From Tetrapyrgos nigripes (taxonomy: Eukaryota > Basidiomycota > Agaricomycetes > Agaricales > Campanellaceae): a stretch of 64,000 nt of DNA. A program made the position numbers and the translations under genes. Location: contig JAACJM010000004.1 in NCBI GenBank assembly GCA_013368315.1, positions 744,001-808,000 on the forward strand, given 5' to 3'. Shown here piece after piece: positions 19,624-31,006 of this stretch. The stretch's first letter is position 1; each line of letters begins with the position of its first letter. Below the pieces are notes generated by a model. The model saw only the letters and a program-made list of their open reading frames with translations. It was not told the origin of the DNA and ran no database searches.

Positions 19624-21774
19624 ATGAACTGGCTGTCTTCTCTCTTCTCGTCGTCCTCGGTGCCAACACGCAAGGGCCAGGCCATCTCAAACACCCACGA
19701 GGCCTTTTCAATACCGACCTCTTCCCCGACCTTTGGTCCTTCCCATCCAGATGCCTTCAATCCAGACACCCTCAACACCCCAGATACCGCCGCCTACTCG
19801 TATCCTCCTCAAAGCCCCGTAACTTACAACTATTCCTCTCGGTTGGCCTTGTTTATATTTTCTATCTTTCATCCTCTCTGACATCACTTTTTCTAGCTCC
19901 AGTTCACGACCCGCCTCCCTCCTACCTACCCATGTCGACCCCTCCCTCCGACCCCCTATGCTCTCACCTTCTTCCTATCCACCCCTCGCTACCACATGGA
20001 ATCGTCTCCGTTTGTGGCTCAATCGCGAATACCCCGAACTCGGCGACACCCTCAATTACGGTATCCTCCCTCAAGACCTTGCCCAAATAGAAATGCAGTT
20101 TGGCTTTGGCTTACCCACTGTCGTTCGGGAGTCATATCTCATTGTAGACGGCCAAGAAGCCGAATCAGCCGCTGGCTGCTCAGAGGGTCTCTTCTTCGGT
20201 CTTACTTTCCTCCCATTGGATGACGTCCTCGACGAGTGGCGATTCTGGAGAGAAGTCGATGATGATCCCACCACGGGTGCGAATCCTCAACTACGGGATG
20301 CTATGCAATCATTGCCACCTCGATGGATTCGCCAAGAATACTCGCAGCGGGGTTGGATACCGCTTATAGCGGACAAGGCCGGCAATTATATCGGCGTCGA
20401 TCTCAATCCTGGAGAAGATGGTACAAGTGGGCAGGTGATCATCTTTGGTCGGGATTTCGATACCAAGGTCGTTTTGTTTCATGGAGATGGTCCTGCAGGA
20501 TGGGCTAAATGGCTCGCCGCGTTTGTTGAGGATTTGGAGACAGGGGAAGGCTTTGAAATTGGAAACACGGATGATAATGAGGGAAGTGAGGATGATATTG
20601 GATACGAGAGTTACTTTCATGATGGTACTGGGGGCGGTCAGGGAGATGGTGGTGGTGATAGTGGTTCTGGAGGTGGTCTCCGTCTGATAGGAGAGTACAA
20701 GGGCTGGAATGTGCTGGAAGCTTGGGCAGATCGTAGTGTTCGGAAATGGTACGAGGCTGGAGTCATCACTGAAGATGTTGACCAAGAAAAGAAGGCGGTA
20801 TGTGTTCAAACCTTTTTTCTTCGACGTATTTTAACGAGTGTTCTATCTAGCACCAGGAAGAACTCTCTATCAGCGCACTGGACCTGAATCAGGACTCTGC
20901 AGCAGAAGTCGCTATTCCAGTCTTGGCTGACGTTGAAGACGATACGGAGACTGCAATGTTGACAACCCCGACAACCCCTTCCGCCCGAAAGTCCCCTGCA
21001 AACCTCCCTACGATATCAGTCACGAAGCCACCTGCACCTCTCCCAGTGGAGCTTCCTACACCACGCGATATCGTCGCTCTTCCATCTCCACCAGACTCCA
21101 ATCATTCATCTTTCGACGAGGAACGGGAAAGTACCGGTATTCGAGGACGACAGCGGCCCAGAGATATAGAAGAAGGTCTTTATACGCCTAATACGGATGC
21201 ATCATCATCCGCAGCTGCTTCTGGATCCAAAAGCTCCACCTCGACATTATCCAAGAGGATGTCTCCTCCCGACCTCTTGGAAGGCGATTCCGAAGTACTG
21301 GAAACAACACCCATCATTCACTCGACGACATTGTCATCTTCAGGGTCTTCATCTACTCAAATAAGTTCTTCCTCATCCAGGGAAGATTCACTTGTTGACG
21401 TGGACTCGGCTGAAGACGCTGGTAACACGACGTTGACTGATGGCGCTGGTTCTGGCGTACAGACTGCTTCTGATCCCGATGTGACAATTCGTCTAGTGGG
21501 TGGAGGCGGGTCCTCCGGTTTGATATCAGAGGAAGCAGAAGAAGACGAAACCCAGGAGTTTGAGATTGGGAGCGAGACAGATGGTGATGCTGCTTCTATT
21601 GCTTCTGAAGCTGCCGACGCCGACGCCCCTGCAGATAGCAAGGTTGATGTCAAGAAGCACAAGCACAAGAAATCAAAAAGCTTGGCCAGTCTCAAAAAGC
21701 TTGTAGGCAAGAAAAAGGATACGGAGAAGGCTACGACTGCAGGGAATGAACAGGAATCGGAATCGAAACAATAA
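19624..21774 (+). CDS. KNR4: KNR4/SMI1 cell-wall synthesis regulator
   Basis: In yeast KNR4/SMI1 links the cell-integrity MAP-kinase pathway to beta-1,3-glucan and chitin synthesis at growth sites. Three exons (19624-19841, 19897-20797, 20851-21774) give 680 residues. After a Ser/Pro-rich N-terminus, the SMI1/KNR4 domain runs from about residue 105 to 270 (GILPQDLAQIEMQFGFGLP, RESYLIVDGQE, RGWIPLIADKAGNYIGVDL, DTKVVLFHGDGPAGWAKWL). The C-terminal half is low-complexity, Ser/Thr/Asp/Glu-rich, and ends in a lysine-rich patch (KKHKHKKSKSLASLKKLVGK). Disordered tails of this kind are normal for the family. It lies near several beta-glucanases and a mucin sensor. Confidence 0.93.
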
Positions 21775-22731
21775 TGACTGGATAATTGATGCGCTTTGTA
21801 GTATCGTCTTCATTCTTTTCTTACTCATAGAGGTCAAAGGTGACCATCGATGGCTCTTTTTGCTTTGGCGAGGATATCGTCACGTCAATTACTTATCTTA
21901 TTGCTAGTTCAACATTACATTCGTACATATACTCTCTTTCTTTCCTCCCCTGTCTTTTCGGCCTTAAGCGCCTTCGTTTTTCACCGACCCTCTGCGGCTC
22001 TGCCCTCTGCCCTCTTCTCTCTCTGTCTCCATATATCACTTCTGGACATGTTCATCGTTTGCATCTTTCCTCTTCTCTCTTCTTTCTCAACCATCATCCT
22101 TGCCATGCCCACAAACTTCCATCCTTGGCCCACCCAAATTCAATCCGATACATTCATACATACTTTCGTTACTTATTCTGAATTTCTGTCACGTTCCACC
22201 CTGCACGCTTCACGTTCTCTGCCAGTGTTTACTGCCCATCATCATCACTCTTAAGACTTACATACTTAGGCTTCAAGTTTAGGCTTTGATCAGCTAGATA
22301 TCAACACGTAGTTAATTGCTCACCTCACCTCACCTCAACGTTTCTTTTGTTTTCTCTCCCTCCCTCCCCCTCTCTCTTATATCTGATCGAGAATTTCTAT
22401 ACCCGTAATCGCACTTCTGCTTTAAGCCTTTGCGGTCAGAAAACTCCAGACGGAAAGTGTGGCTGGAGTATCGTGTCGGATTCGTACTCCTGGATCGGGA
22501 GTTCAGACCGAGTTGAAGCTGCTAAGCTGATCATGATTAGAGGGAGTCAGAAGCTTGGTTGTCGACGACCTCTCTGCTCGATGGCCTGAGGGACTCAGGA
22601 CCGATATTAGTACTAGTGTCAGCAATGAAGAAGTACCCATAAGTGCAGGTGCAGAAATTTTAGCCACTGAACGTGCGGCGCGGCGTTTACAAGAGTTTAA
22701 GCAAACGCAAGCAGGACGAAAGCATGAGAAG
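21775..22731. other. Pyrimidine-rich intergenic region
   Basis: Long C/T-rich stretches (for example CTCTCTCTGTCTCC and repeated CACCTCACCTCACCTC near 22.32 kb). Several frames are open here but biased in composition. I see no supported gene. Confidence 0.5.
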
Positions 22732-23019
22732 ATGATGAAGTTGAAGATGTCTTTGAGGTCCAACTGCAAGAAACCTATGGACCTTTTATACCCAGAAGCC
22801 ATTCAAACACAGCTGAGCGCTGATCATGAGAGTGGAGCAAAGGCCAGCTACATAGAACCAACTAGAAGGTACCAAGACGTGCTTTACCGTTTTCGGTGGT
22901 ACGGCAAAGGATTTTCTACAACTGGAGGCGAGCTGCGTGCGGAACTCGGGTCGGGGGAGGTCGGACAAGGGTTGGTTGGGTCAGTTTGGGCAGGGACGAG
23001 CCATTGTGCATACGTATAG
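22732..23019 (+). CDS. Uncharacterised small frame beside the F-box duplication (doubtful)
   Basis: An ATG-initiated frame of 95 codons inside a longer open stretch beginning near 22555. The upstream part looks protein-like (AGAEILATERAARRLQEFKQ), suggesting an exon or relic with a missing 5' part. No family recognised. It ends just before the duplicated F-box segment, so it may be a truncated gene at the duplication boundary. Confidence 0.22.
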   Translation: MMKLKMSLRSNCKKPMDLLYPEAIQTQLSADHESGAKASYIEPTRRYQDVLYRFRWYGKGFSTTGGELRAELGSGEVGQGLVGSVWAGTSHCAYV

Positions 23020-23029
23020 CTTTAGGCGT

Positions 23030-24655
23030 TTGCAAGCGCCGTTTCATTCATTTCTTCACTTGGCCGTTCATTGCGTCAACTCGGACTTGAGATTCGAGTA
23101 GAGCAGGGTCCTCAGATACATATACATATCATACTGGTGAGATCAAATACATTCACGAGTCCACAACTCGCCAGCTTCCAAGCCCACTTCTCCATTCCAT
23201 GCTCGACGATATCCAGTCTATATCAATTGTTATTGTATTCTCTTGACCTTCCGCCTGCCATCCAACCTGCTCCAGCATATGATCATCGCTCCAATCATCA
23301 GGTACCTTTACACGTACATATTGGAGCATATCTCCTCCTCCATTACTTTGAGCCCTCCTCCTATGACTAAAGTCGACAAAGTCGAGAACTGCAGCTCTTT
23401 TAGTATTACTTGAGCCTTCCAAGCCCAACATGCAGCTCTCTCAACCCCAGGGCGATACCAGGATCATACGACAACAGCGCATGAAAGAATGATTGGGATA
23501 GCATTGTTGAGTCCTTGTCCATTTCAGATAAGCGTTCAGCGTGATCCTCTTCGTCTTCCTCCTCCTCGTTCTTGGCTCGAGTATGATAATACACGTCCCC
23601 AATGACAAAATGGGATAGCAAAGGCAATAAAGCCAAGATGGATAGGAGCTCGTGGTCAGGTATTGAGACGTTGATGAGTGAGAGATGAGTTATATGGAAG
23701 TGTTGTTTGTTGGAAAGAGAACGAGAACGATCCAGCAAGGGGATGAATGAATCGTTGACTGGAAAGTTGGGTTCGTCTATATACTCGCTCAAAGGTGAGC
23801 TTTCTATGAAAAGCTCAACGAGGTTGGGTAAAGTCAAGTTGTCAAAGGTAGTTGATAATGTTGCATAGGGATAGGTTTCAGGCGGTGTAAGGATGTGGAG
23901 TTTCTTTGGGAGACAGGGTGTATAATCTAACTGCATGGCCATAGCACCGTCGATATGACGGAGGGTCAAGTCAGTGGTGGGACCTGCGATTTTTACATTT
24001 GGAGACACGGCTCCCGTGATGAAACGCGTTGTAAAGATGAGAGAGGCCAATACTCAGATTCTTCAGAGTAAGGGGCAAATAGCATGTTGTGGCCTGTGTG
24101 CACTAGTGTCTCCGAGAGAGGCGCTTCACACAGCTGAAAGGTTGTTATGAAGCCGGATGAATTGTCGCTCATTATATGGATAGACAGATATCGTAAAACA
24201 GGGAATCGTTTAGGCCAAATGTAAGGGCTCGACAGCGATAAGGTGTGATGCACACAGATGTGGACGTTCCTCCATCTGTGAGCCTCGTAGAAAAGGAGCT
24301 GACTTTGTTGGTGGTAAGGTCTTCGAGTCGTTCGCGTATTTCCACTCTCAACTAGAGATCTGAATCGGAAAGTCCCGCCAACGAGTGCAGACATGGCTCA
24401 AGGCTAGGGCGGAAAGCTGTATGAAGCTAGAAGATCGTACGTCCTCGATTTCACGGCGTTTGAAGATAGTGCGGAACTCTGTGGGAAGCAGAAGGTCACA
24501 GAAAATAGGAAACATGTACTGAAGAAGTTCTGGAGCTCTGAACCGGAGGAAGAAAAGTATTCGAGGACATGAACCATTGAAACTTGAAGTTTTGACTAAG
24601 CACGTGGTACCAAACGCGTCGCGTTTTTTCGGTTGAAACTTGGATCGTACGACCA
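23030..24655 (-). repeat. Inverted copy of the F-box segment
   Basis: Reverse-complement match to about 7604-9415, shortened by an internal deletion. It begins with the counterpart of the 3' flank (CTTCACTTGGCCGTTCATTG) and ends at the counterpart of the ALDH start region (GGATCGTACGACCACCA). Confidence 0.85.
23153..24570 (-). pseudogene. Degenerate F-box protein copy
   Basis: The conceptual protein follows the intact F-box gene at 7689-9284 closely but is split over four pieces in different frames (breaks near 24.36, 24.03 and 23.42 kb). It also lacks roughly 55-60 residues just after the segment equivalent to LEDLTTNK, where the copy jumps straight to LLFYEAHRW. Other segments are well conserved, such as KIAGPTTDLTLRHIDGAMAM and DIDWISSSMEWRSGLGSW. 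Conserved sequence with several breaks indicates a fairly recent duplication followed by decay. Confidence 0.9.
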
Positions 24656-24811
24656 CCATCACTGAATGTCCCTTGGAGGAGGCTGACCAGCTTTCAGGCA
24701 AGGCTATTGACTTTTTACCTTCACGTGGGCTGCCCTAAACTCTTGGCATTGATTAAACAGCATCGTACATGTACCATTAGTAGTAATAAGCCCTAGAACG
24801 ATCAAACACTG

Positions 24812-26601
24812 CTACTTCACTGCCAGGACGAGCAGCTTGTCTTTTCCAGCTCTAATCACCGCGACTTGCCCCTCAAGCAGATCGCTGTCTTTCAAAGTGA
24901 ATTGTACCTCGGAAATAGCAGCATTGTTGAGGTATAGACCACGACTTTGGACAAGTTGTCGTGCCGCAGCTAGATGGTTGGCAAAATCAGTGACTCAAGA
25001 AAGAGATAGAAGGGAACTCGAACCGGAGACGCACAGGTAGACGGCACAAGGCTATATTTTGACGCTAGTTTGATGACGGGTGTAGAATGGAGCTCTTCGC
25101 GCTCACACCATTTGAAGCGAGGGTCTCCTTCGAAGGCTCCGATGATAGATTGAGCATCTAAAGAATTCTTTGTGGTATTCGGTTGCCTGAAAGCCACCTT
25201 GGTCGTCTTTTCTGCTTGTGCGGCTCCACTAGCTGAAGAGGCTGTGAGCTAGGGTTTGAAGGGAGCCTTAAAGCCAACTATACCTTCGTGGACTAATTCA
25301 GTCACTTCAGCAGCTAAAACTCTTTGAGCGATTCTTTTCTCTGGTTCAGCCTGGAAATGGTTTAGTATAGAGCTCTGATAATAAGCATGAATGCGAAGGC
25401 AAGCTCACCTGGTGATTTTGCATCACTTCCTGAATTCGAGATATAGGTAGTAGGGTGAAAAGCTTCAAGTACTTCTCTACATCTGCATCTTCCACTTTGA
25501 GGAAATACTGTCAAGAAGTTGAGTATACCAAAGAAACTGACAGGCAAAAAAAGTCACACTTGATAGAAATCAAACACGCTCGTCAACTTTGGATCTAACC
25601 AGACTGCATTCCCGGCGCTCTTGCCAAACTTCTCTCCAGAAGCAGTTGTGAGCAAAGGAGTGGTTATTCCAAACACTTTTGGGTCGGCAGAGTCAGAGCG
25701 GCTGATGAGTTCGAGACCTGCGACTATGTTTCCCCATTGATCAGATCCACCAACTTGGATTGTGCATCCAAAGTGACGATGTAAATGGAAGAAATCGTAT
25801 GCTTGAAGTAGTTGATACGTGAATTCGGTGAATGAAAGCCCGGCAGAGGATTCAAGACGCGTTCGAACACTGCAAAAGATGACTAGGTAAATCAGACGAG
25901 CTTTGCACACGATGAGATACAACGTACCTATCCCGACTAATCATGGTATTAACACGCGCATGTATCCCAACAGTCCTCAGAAATTCCAACATTCCAAAGT
26001 CCTGGTGCCATGACAGGTTACTCTGTAGTACGGGTTCGGTCACATTTGACGCGTTTAGGTTTGACAGTCGATTGGATGCATATTGAACGGCTCGAGCGAA
26101 AAACTTCTTCACGTTTTCCGAAATAGAGTTAACGTTGGCTTCCACTTGCTGGACATTGGCAGGTTCACGTTCCGTTTTACGACCAGAAGGGTCTCCAATG
26201 AGACCTGTTGCCCCACCCATCTAAAATGACGTGTAATAACTGCGAGCGAACGACAAGATGGCCACGCACAAGGGAAATCGTGGTATGGCCATGAAGCTGG
26301 AAATGCAGCATTGACATTAATGGTACAAGATGACCTATGTGCAGCGAGGCTGCTGTCGGGTCTATCCCAGAATAAATGACTTGAGGTGAAGACAAGGCAT
26401 TCTCTAGTTCATTTTGACTGTAAATTTCCCAAGTTAGCACTGACGCGAGATTGAAGATGGATTTGCAAAAACACACTGAGTGACTTGGTGGACAAAACCG
26501 CGTTCTTTAAGAACAGAGAGAACGTTGCTAGCAGAATTTGAGGTGGAAAGGCATCGTAGCTGACGGCCAAGTTGCTGGACACTTTTTCCAGCTCTCAGCA
26601 T
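24812..26601 (-). CDS. MSY1: Tyrosyl-tRNA synthetase, mitochondrial
   Basis: Charges mitochondrial tRNA-Tyr. Class I motifs are present: HIGH in [32 protein letters not shown]; the family block [13 protein letters not shown]; and KFGKS in place of KMSKS. Several introns interrupt the gene (first donor just after FVHQVT). A C-terminal S4-like region ends in LVLAVK before the stop at 24812. The N-terminus from the ATG at 26601 ([20 protein letters not shown]) is rich in Arg and Ser without acidic residues, as in a mitochondrial targeting peptide. The bacterial-type motifs support the organellar form over the cytosolic one. Confidence 0.93.
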
Positions 26602-26676
26602 TCGAAGAAGCAGGATCGATCACATGACGGCACCCCTAACAGTTTTCCCAACCCGTTGAACTTCAACTTGGTGCAC

Positions 26677-26815
26677 AAGTAACTTTTCCGTCCTACTTTG
26701 CTTGATGACTTTGACTTTGGGTTACTTTCCCATGCAAAAACTTGCTTTTACTTTACATTGCTTTGCTTTACTTATGCTTTACTGTCAAAACAAAGTAGGG
26801 TGGAAAAAGTAACTT
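26677..26815. mobile_element. 139-base MITE-like element
   Basis: The left end AAGTAACTTTTCCGTCC and the reverse-complemented right end AAGTTACTTTTTCCACCC form an imperfect inverted repeat of about 25 bases, continuing into CTACTTTG on both sides. The interior is built of reiterated CTTTACTTT-like units and has no coding capacity. The end sequence resembles that of the larger element at 14349-15584 (both have AAGT, two bases, then ACTTTT). It lies in the gap between the tRNA synthetase start and the MFS transporter. Confidence 0.7.
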
Positions 26816-27149
26816 CCCTCACAGTCTTCCCGACTTAAACTTTCATGTTTACCTTGGCAGTCGCCTACTCCATGGCCAGCTTACGCATGTTCCTATGTAC
26901 TCAAACCGTGTTTGGAAGCCTGCTTGGAACGCTCTTGAAGCTTCTTCAAATTGATAATGAACAAGCTGACAAACAGGGCAGCATCCACTCAACCGCCGAC
27001 ATCCTTCGTTGATGAATGTCCTTTATAAGCGATACTCCGTCTTCTTTGGAGGAGACTTATCAATCTCCCTATGAATAAGCCACCTTTCGCCAAAGACATG
27101 CATGCGGTTACCATCCGAAGGCGATCGGGACCAGCCTCCGTGGCAGGGA

Positions 27150-27156
27150 TATAAAA
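27150..27156 (+). promoter_or_regulatory. TATA box of the MFS transporter gene
   Basis: TATAAAA about 95 bases before the ATG at 27245, followed by a pyrimidine-rich leader. This position and leader are typical for strong or inducible fungal promoters. Confidence 0.55.
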
Positions 27157-27244
27157 ACTCTGTCGCAGATCCCAAGCTGCAGTCCTCATTCCTCCAAGTT
27201 TCCTCTTTCCCAAATCCCCACAACCCTCAGACCCCTCCCTCAAA

Positions 27245-28908
27245 ATGTCCTCGACTCAGACTACAGTTACTCAGAACAATCAGGATCTCGAGGCTCAGCT
27301 CAAAGATACTCCTCTCAGCACGACGCCCACTCTTTGCGGGGACATCGATGAAAAAACCAAAGGGGCCTTGGATTCAGATCTCGAGGCGAAAGTGGATGAG
27401 CACCAGCTTTCTTCTCTACGGAAAAACCTCATCCTGGCTGTCTTGTCTGGTGCTCAGTTTTTTGACATTTTCAATGCTTGTGCAGCGATTATCGCTTTAC
27501 CTGCAGTACGTTTTCCTACGTCACTTACAATACAATTTACTCAGTGTCTTCATTTCCTCAGCTACAAGCAGACCTCAGTTTCGACGAAGGCACGATCCAA
27601 TGGGTTCTTGCTGCCTACACTCTTACGTTTGCCGCCTTCATGCTCATTTCTGGACGCATTTCTGACATGTTCCACCCCAAACCCGTCTTCGTCGTCGGAT
27701 TCCTTTTGATCGGTGTCCTGAGTATTCCTATTGGCGCCAGCGTCAATCCCATCATGGCCATCGTCCTGCGAGCCGCCCAAGGAATTGGCGCTGCAATGAA
27801 CATTCCTTCGGCTATCGCTATGATCACGTCCTCTTTCCCTGACGCTGCAGAACGCGGCAGGGCCTATGCTGTCTATGGTGCCTTTGGTGCAGTTGGAAAT
27901 TGTCTGGGCTTCATTCTGGGTGGAGTTATTTCCAGCCAGGCGTCATGGCGCTGGAGTGAGTGTCTTGAAATGAGTACAAGTTCGTGACTTCAGCTAATTC
28001 GGCTTCTCCCTTTTTCAGTATTTTACCTGCTCGCCATCCTCGTTATCCCATTCTCAGTTGTTTCCTGGTTTATCCTTCCTGGTGCCACCTCATCTGTTGA
28101 GAAAACCCAGAAGAAGAGTCTCGACTGGCCCGGTGTCGCGTCTCTCACCGTCGGCCTAATCCTGTTCGTCTTCGCCATCTCTGAAGGCAGTGCATCTGGA
28201 TGGAACTCTGCCAGAGTCATCGCTCCTCTCGTCATCTCCATCTTCGCTTTCGCCGGTTTCCTCGTCATCGAGCGAATAGTCAAAGACCCAGCTCTACCTC
28301 CTCGTACCTGGACCAATAAAAACTTTACACCCCTCTTCTTCTATGGTTGGTCCATCTACTGGTGGGTCTTCGCCACTCAAATGCAGTTGGTTGAGGTCTT
28401 CACGAGTCTATGGGGTATATCGACATTATCCGCCGCTTTGAGATGTTTACCGCTCGGTATCGCAGGAGGAACTACCGCGTATCTCACCGGGATATTTGCA
28501 CCCAAGGTCCCTAGACTCGTCCTCCTCGTCTCTGGACAACTGTTCATGGGAGTTGGATCCATTCTCTTCGCACTTGCAGATGAGCAAAGCAAATATTGGA
28601 GCCATGTAGTTCCAGGCATGATCATCGGGATGATTGGGCTGGGTACAGCCTATGTGGCCTGTACTATCGTTGTCATGGAGGGTACGAGGAAAGGAGAGGA
28701 AGGGGTGGTCAGTGCGGTGATGTACACTTCATACCAGGTTGGCGCGACGTTGGGTCTAGCTGTTGTAGCGTCGATCACCTTAGGTGTCAACACAAAAGTG
28801 ACGGTGGGAGGTGATGTGAATGAGTTTGCAGGGTATGCGGCTTCGTTTTGGTCGCTGCTCGGGCTCAATGGGGTGGCAACTTTGATTGCATTGCTCTTTG
28901 TGCGGTAA
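27245..28908 (+). CDS. MFS drug:proton antiporter, DHA2 (14-helix) type
   Basis: A plasma-membrane or vacuolar exporter expected to use the proton gradient; the substrate is unknown. Three exons (27245-27505, 27562-27955, 28019-28908) sum to 514 residues. A hydrophilic N-terminus of about 60 residues is followed by multiple membrane segments. Family blocks include WVLAAYTLTFAAFMLISGRI (motif A and D1 region), RAAQGIGAAMNIPSAIAMIT (motif B-like), and GAFGAVGNCLGFILGGVI (motif C, the antiporter motif). The C-terminal half keeps further helices to the end. Closest in kind to fungal ATR1/SGE1-type transporters. No biosynthetic cluster genes flank it. Confidence 0.9.
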
Positions 28909-29364
28909 AAAACATGGTCGGTCATAGAAATATTAGTATCACAACGAAAGCGTAGATTTCACATTATTCTTTGTAGCCTTATAAGTATGCTAGTTAGAGC
29001 TTGTATCAAATAAGTATTTTGAGCCTGTTTTTGTCAGAATTTGTCGGTACTCACAAGTATTCGATTAATCGCAACATACTTTCGATTCAACCACATTCAC
29101 CAAAAGCTTGTTGATATCACAAGATAGTTTCCTCGAACACATAGCATTGCCCAATTTGTCTAGTTACAGGCTCTCGGAGGTTCTGGCCATGTTCTGACTT
29201 TATCTTCCTGGTTGTCAAGTGAAAAGAAGCACTCTACAATTAGATGAACGCTGAGAGTCATGTACATAATTACACATACCTTTGTCTAACCTTTGCTATT
29301 CTGATCAAACCGTCCACGATGAAGCAACACAAGTTCCTTAAACGCGTCCCGTGTTATTATCCAG
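28909..29364. other. Intergenic region
   Basis: AT-rich 3' flank of the transporter. Nothing recognised. Confidence 0.5.
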
Positions 29365-30090
29365 TCAGGGACAAAGTCCTCCCCCAGCAACTACCGTGCT
29401 TCCCAGATCCACCTGCGCCTCCATATCAAACTTTTCTGTCTCCTTGCGCCACATGCCATCTTGCATCAAAGCCCAATAATATTTCACTCCAAACTCCTCC
29501 GACGGTCCACACCCAAAGACATGTCGGAAAAGGGGTTTATATAAATCAGAGAGCATATTTTCATCTCGCATGCGCTGAGAGAATAGGTAAATCGGATAGT
29601 GTTTGGAGATCAAGTCTGACAGGGACAGATCACCAACAGAGTCTGCATGAACCTGAGGATAGGCTTTCCGTTTTTGTTCTGCCTCCCGGAGTAGAGTGTC
29701 AAAGGTCTTCTAATCGCGTACATTACGAGGACATAAAGGGTGATCCGCAATGAAGAATGGATACATAGCAACCCCATGGTGGCCACCTCACTCGCAACAC
29801 GATTTGACACATATGAGTCCCACCCAAGCGATTGCTCCGATTGACTTCGAAGAGGAACGCGAGTAACAGGGGCTATCTCGGAGCCGTCGTGAAGATGAAG
29901 GAAGCGAAGGAGGTTATATCCACCTGAAAAGTTAATTACCCCAATGAAACCCGTCTGCTTAACATCGATATCGTGCGCACGCCAAGGAGGAAATCGGGTC
30001 CCAGTTCACCAAGTCGAAAGTAGCTTGGATACGCAAGTCGTGACATGTACAGTCATCGGAGTGAACAGAATCGTTTGAGGTAGGTATGGT
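29365..30090 (-). pseudogene. Remnant of an APH-like (aminoglycoside-phosphotransferase fold) protein
   Basis: Reading the minus strand gives TFDLVNWDPISSLA, a frame shift or intron, DIDVKQTGFIGVINFSGGYN, LLRFLHLHDGSEIAPVTRVP, then NRVASEVATMG. This order is the usual start of fungal APH-family kinases (VNWD motif, glycine-rich loop, SEVATM). Further pieces (LISKHYPIYLFSQRMRDENM, FRHVFGCGPSEEFGVKYYWA, LMQDGMWRKE) end at 29365. The central catalytic region (expected HGD and DFD motifs) is missing and frames change at least twice. I therefore call it a deleted remnant. The family assignment is from memory of motif order and is tentative. Confidence 0.35.
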
Positions 30091-30937
30091 ACCAAATGGC
30101 AGGAAGCCTGCGGATCCAATTCTGAAGTATAGCGGGGATAACCTGAGGCGTATGAAGGTTCAAAAAAAAAGAAGCAACGCGTCACTCACGAACTACGCCA
30201 CCCAAATTTTCACAGTCAGTTGGCTCACTGCGTCATGCGATCACGCAAGAGAGAAAGACGTGAAAAGGAATTAATATTGGACATAAGGTGCTGAATCGTG
30301 AAGTGTTTGACGGCTCGGATGGTTTCGTTGACTGTGTCTGGTGGAAGGGCGTGCTCGGCCGCCCGGTGTCAGGGTTCTCGTTCCTGGGCAGGTGCCGAAC
30401 GACGTAGTCCAGGTCAGAGAGCCAGCAGGGATTGTTGTTGTCACGTACGCGTGAGCACATCTCCGACACAACCAGATCGAATCCTCCGCTGCTCTCGGGG
30501 ATTGAATGGCACTCTCGGATACATAGTTCCAGGATATCTGAGTATTCGTGAGTAATCAAGTCTATCCTACCTATGCGAAACTTAATCCTGATCATCATAA
30601 CTCTGTCGAAAGCAGCCCAAGAAGCCTGCAGCCTCACTTGTCCTACGTTTAGACCGCATACATCTTATTGCGAAATCTCCCGACGTACCATGGACTAGAG
30701 AAATGGATCTGAAGCCTTTCACCTACACCTGGTTTGCTAGCACATATGATGATCAAAGTTAAATTTGAAGTACTCGTCAACCATCTGCTTTCCGGAATCA
30801 CGGCAGTCATGAAGAGTCATTATGCTGCATGGACGATGCCTTTACGTAGGGGAACATGTCAGAAAGGAGCCAGATGAACTGTGGCAATCCAGATGACAAG
30901 AGCGATTTTCCATATAACAATATCCGGGTGGTATGTG
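30091..30937. other. Fragmentary coding-like sequence and upstream region of GH55-1
   Basis: The minus strand at about 30.23-30.64 kb has a protein-like frame (SDLDYVVRHLPRNENPDTG, then in another frame LPPDTVNETIRAVKHFTIQH), suggesting a frame-broken relic I cannot name. From about 30,440 onward the sequence matches 50.4-50.99 kb in reverse complement. Confidence 0.35.
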
Positions 30938-30946
30938 TATTTAAAG
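30938..30946 (+). promoter_or_regulatory. TATA-like element of GH55-1
   Basis: TATTTAAAG about 60 bases before the ATG. The duplicate gene at the same place has TATAAAG, so GH55-1 carries a small insertion that reshaped the TATA region. Confidence 0.45.
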
Positions 30947-31006
30947 ACCGCAAAGATTCATGGGACTGTTCGGTTTCGAATTCCCAACCTTCTCGGGCAC
31001 CCGAGC

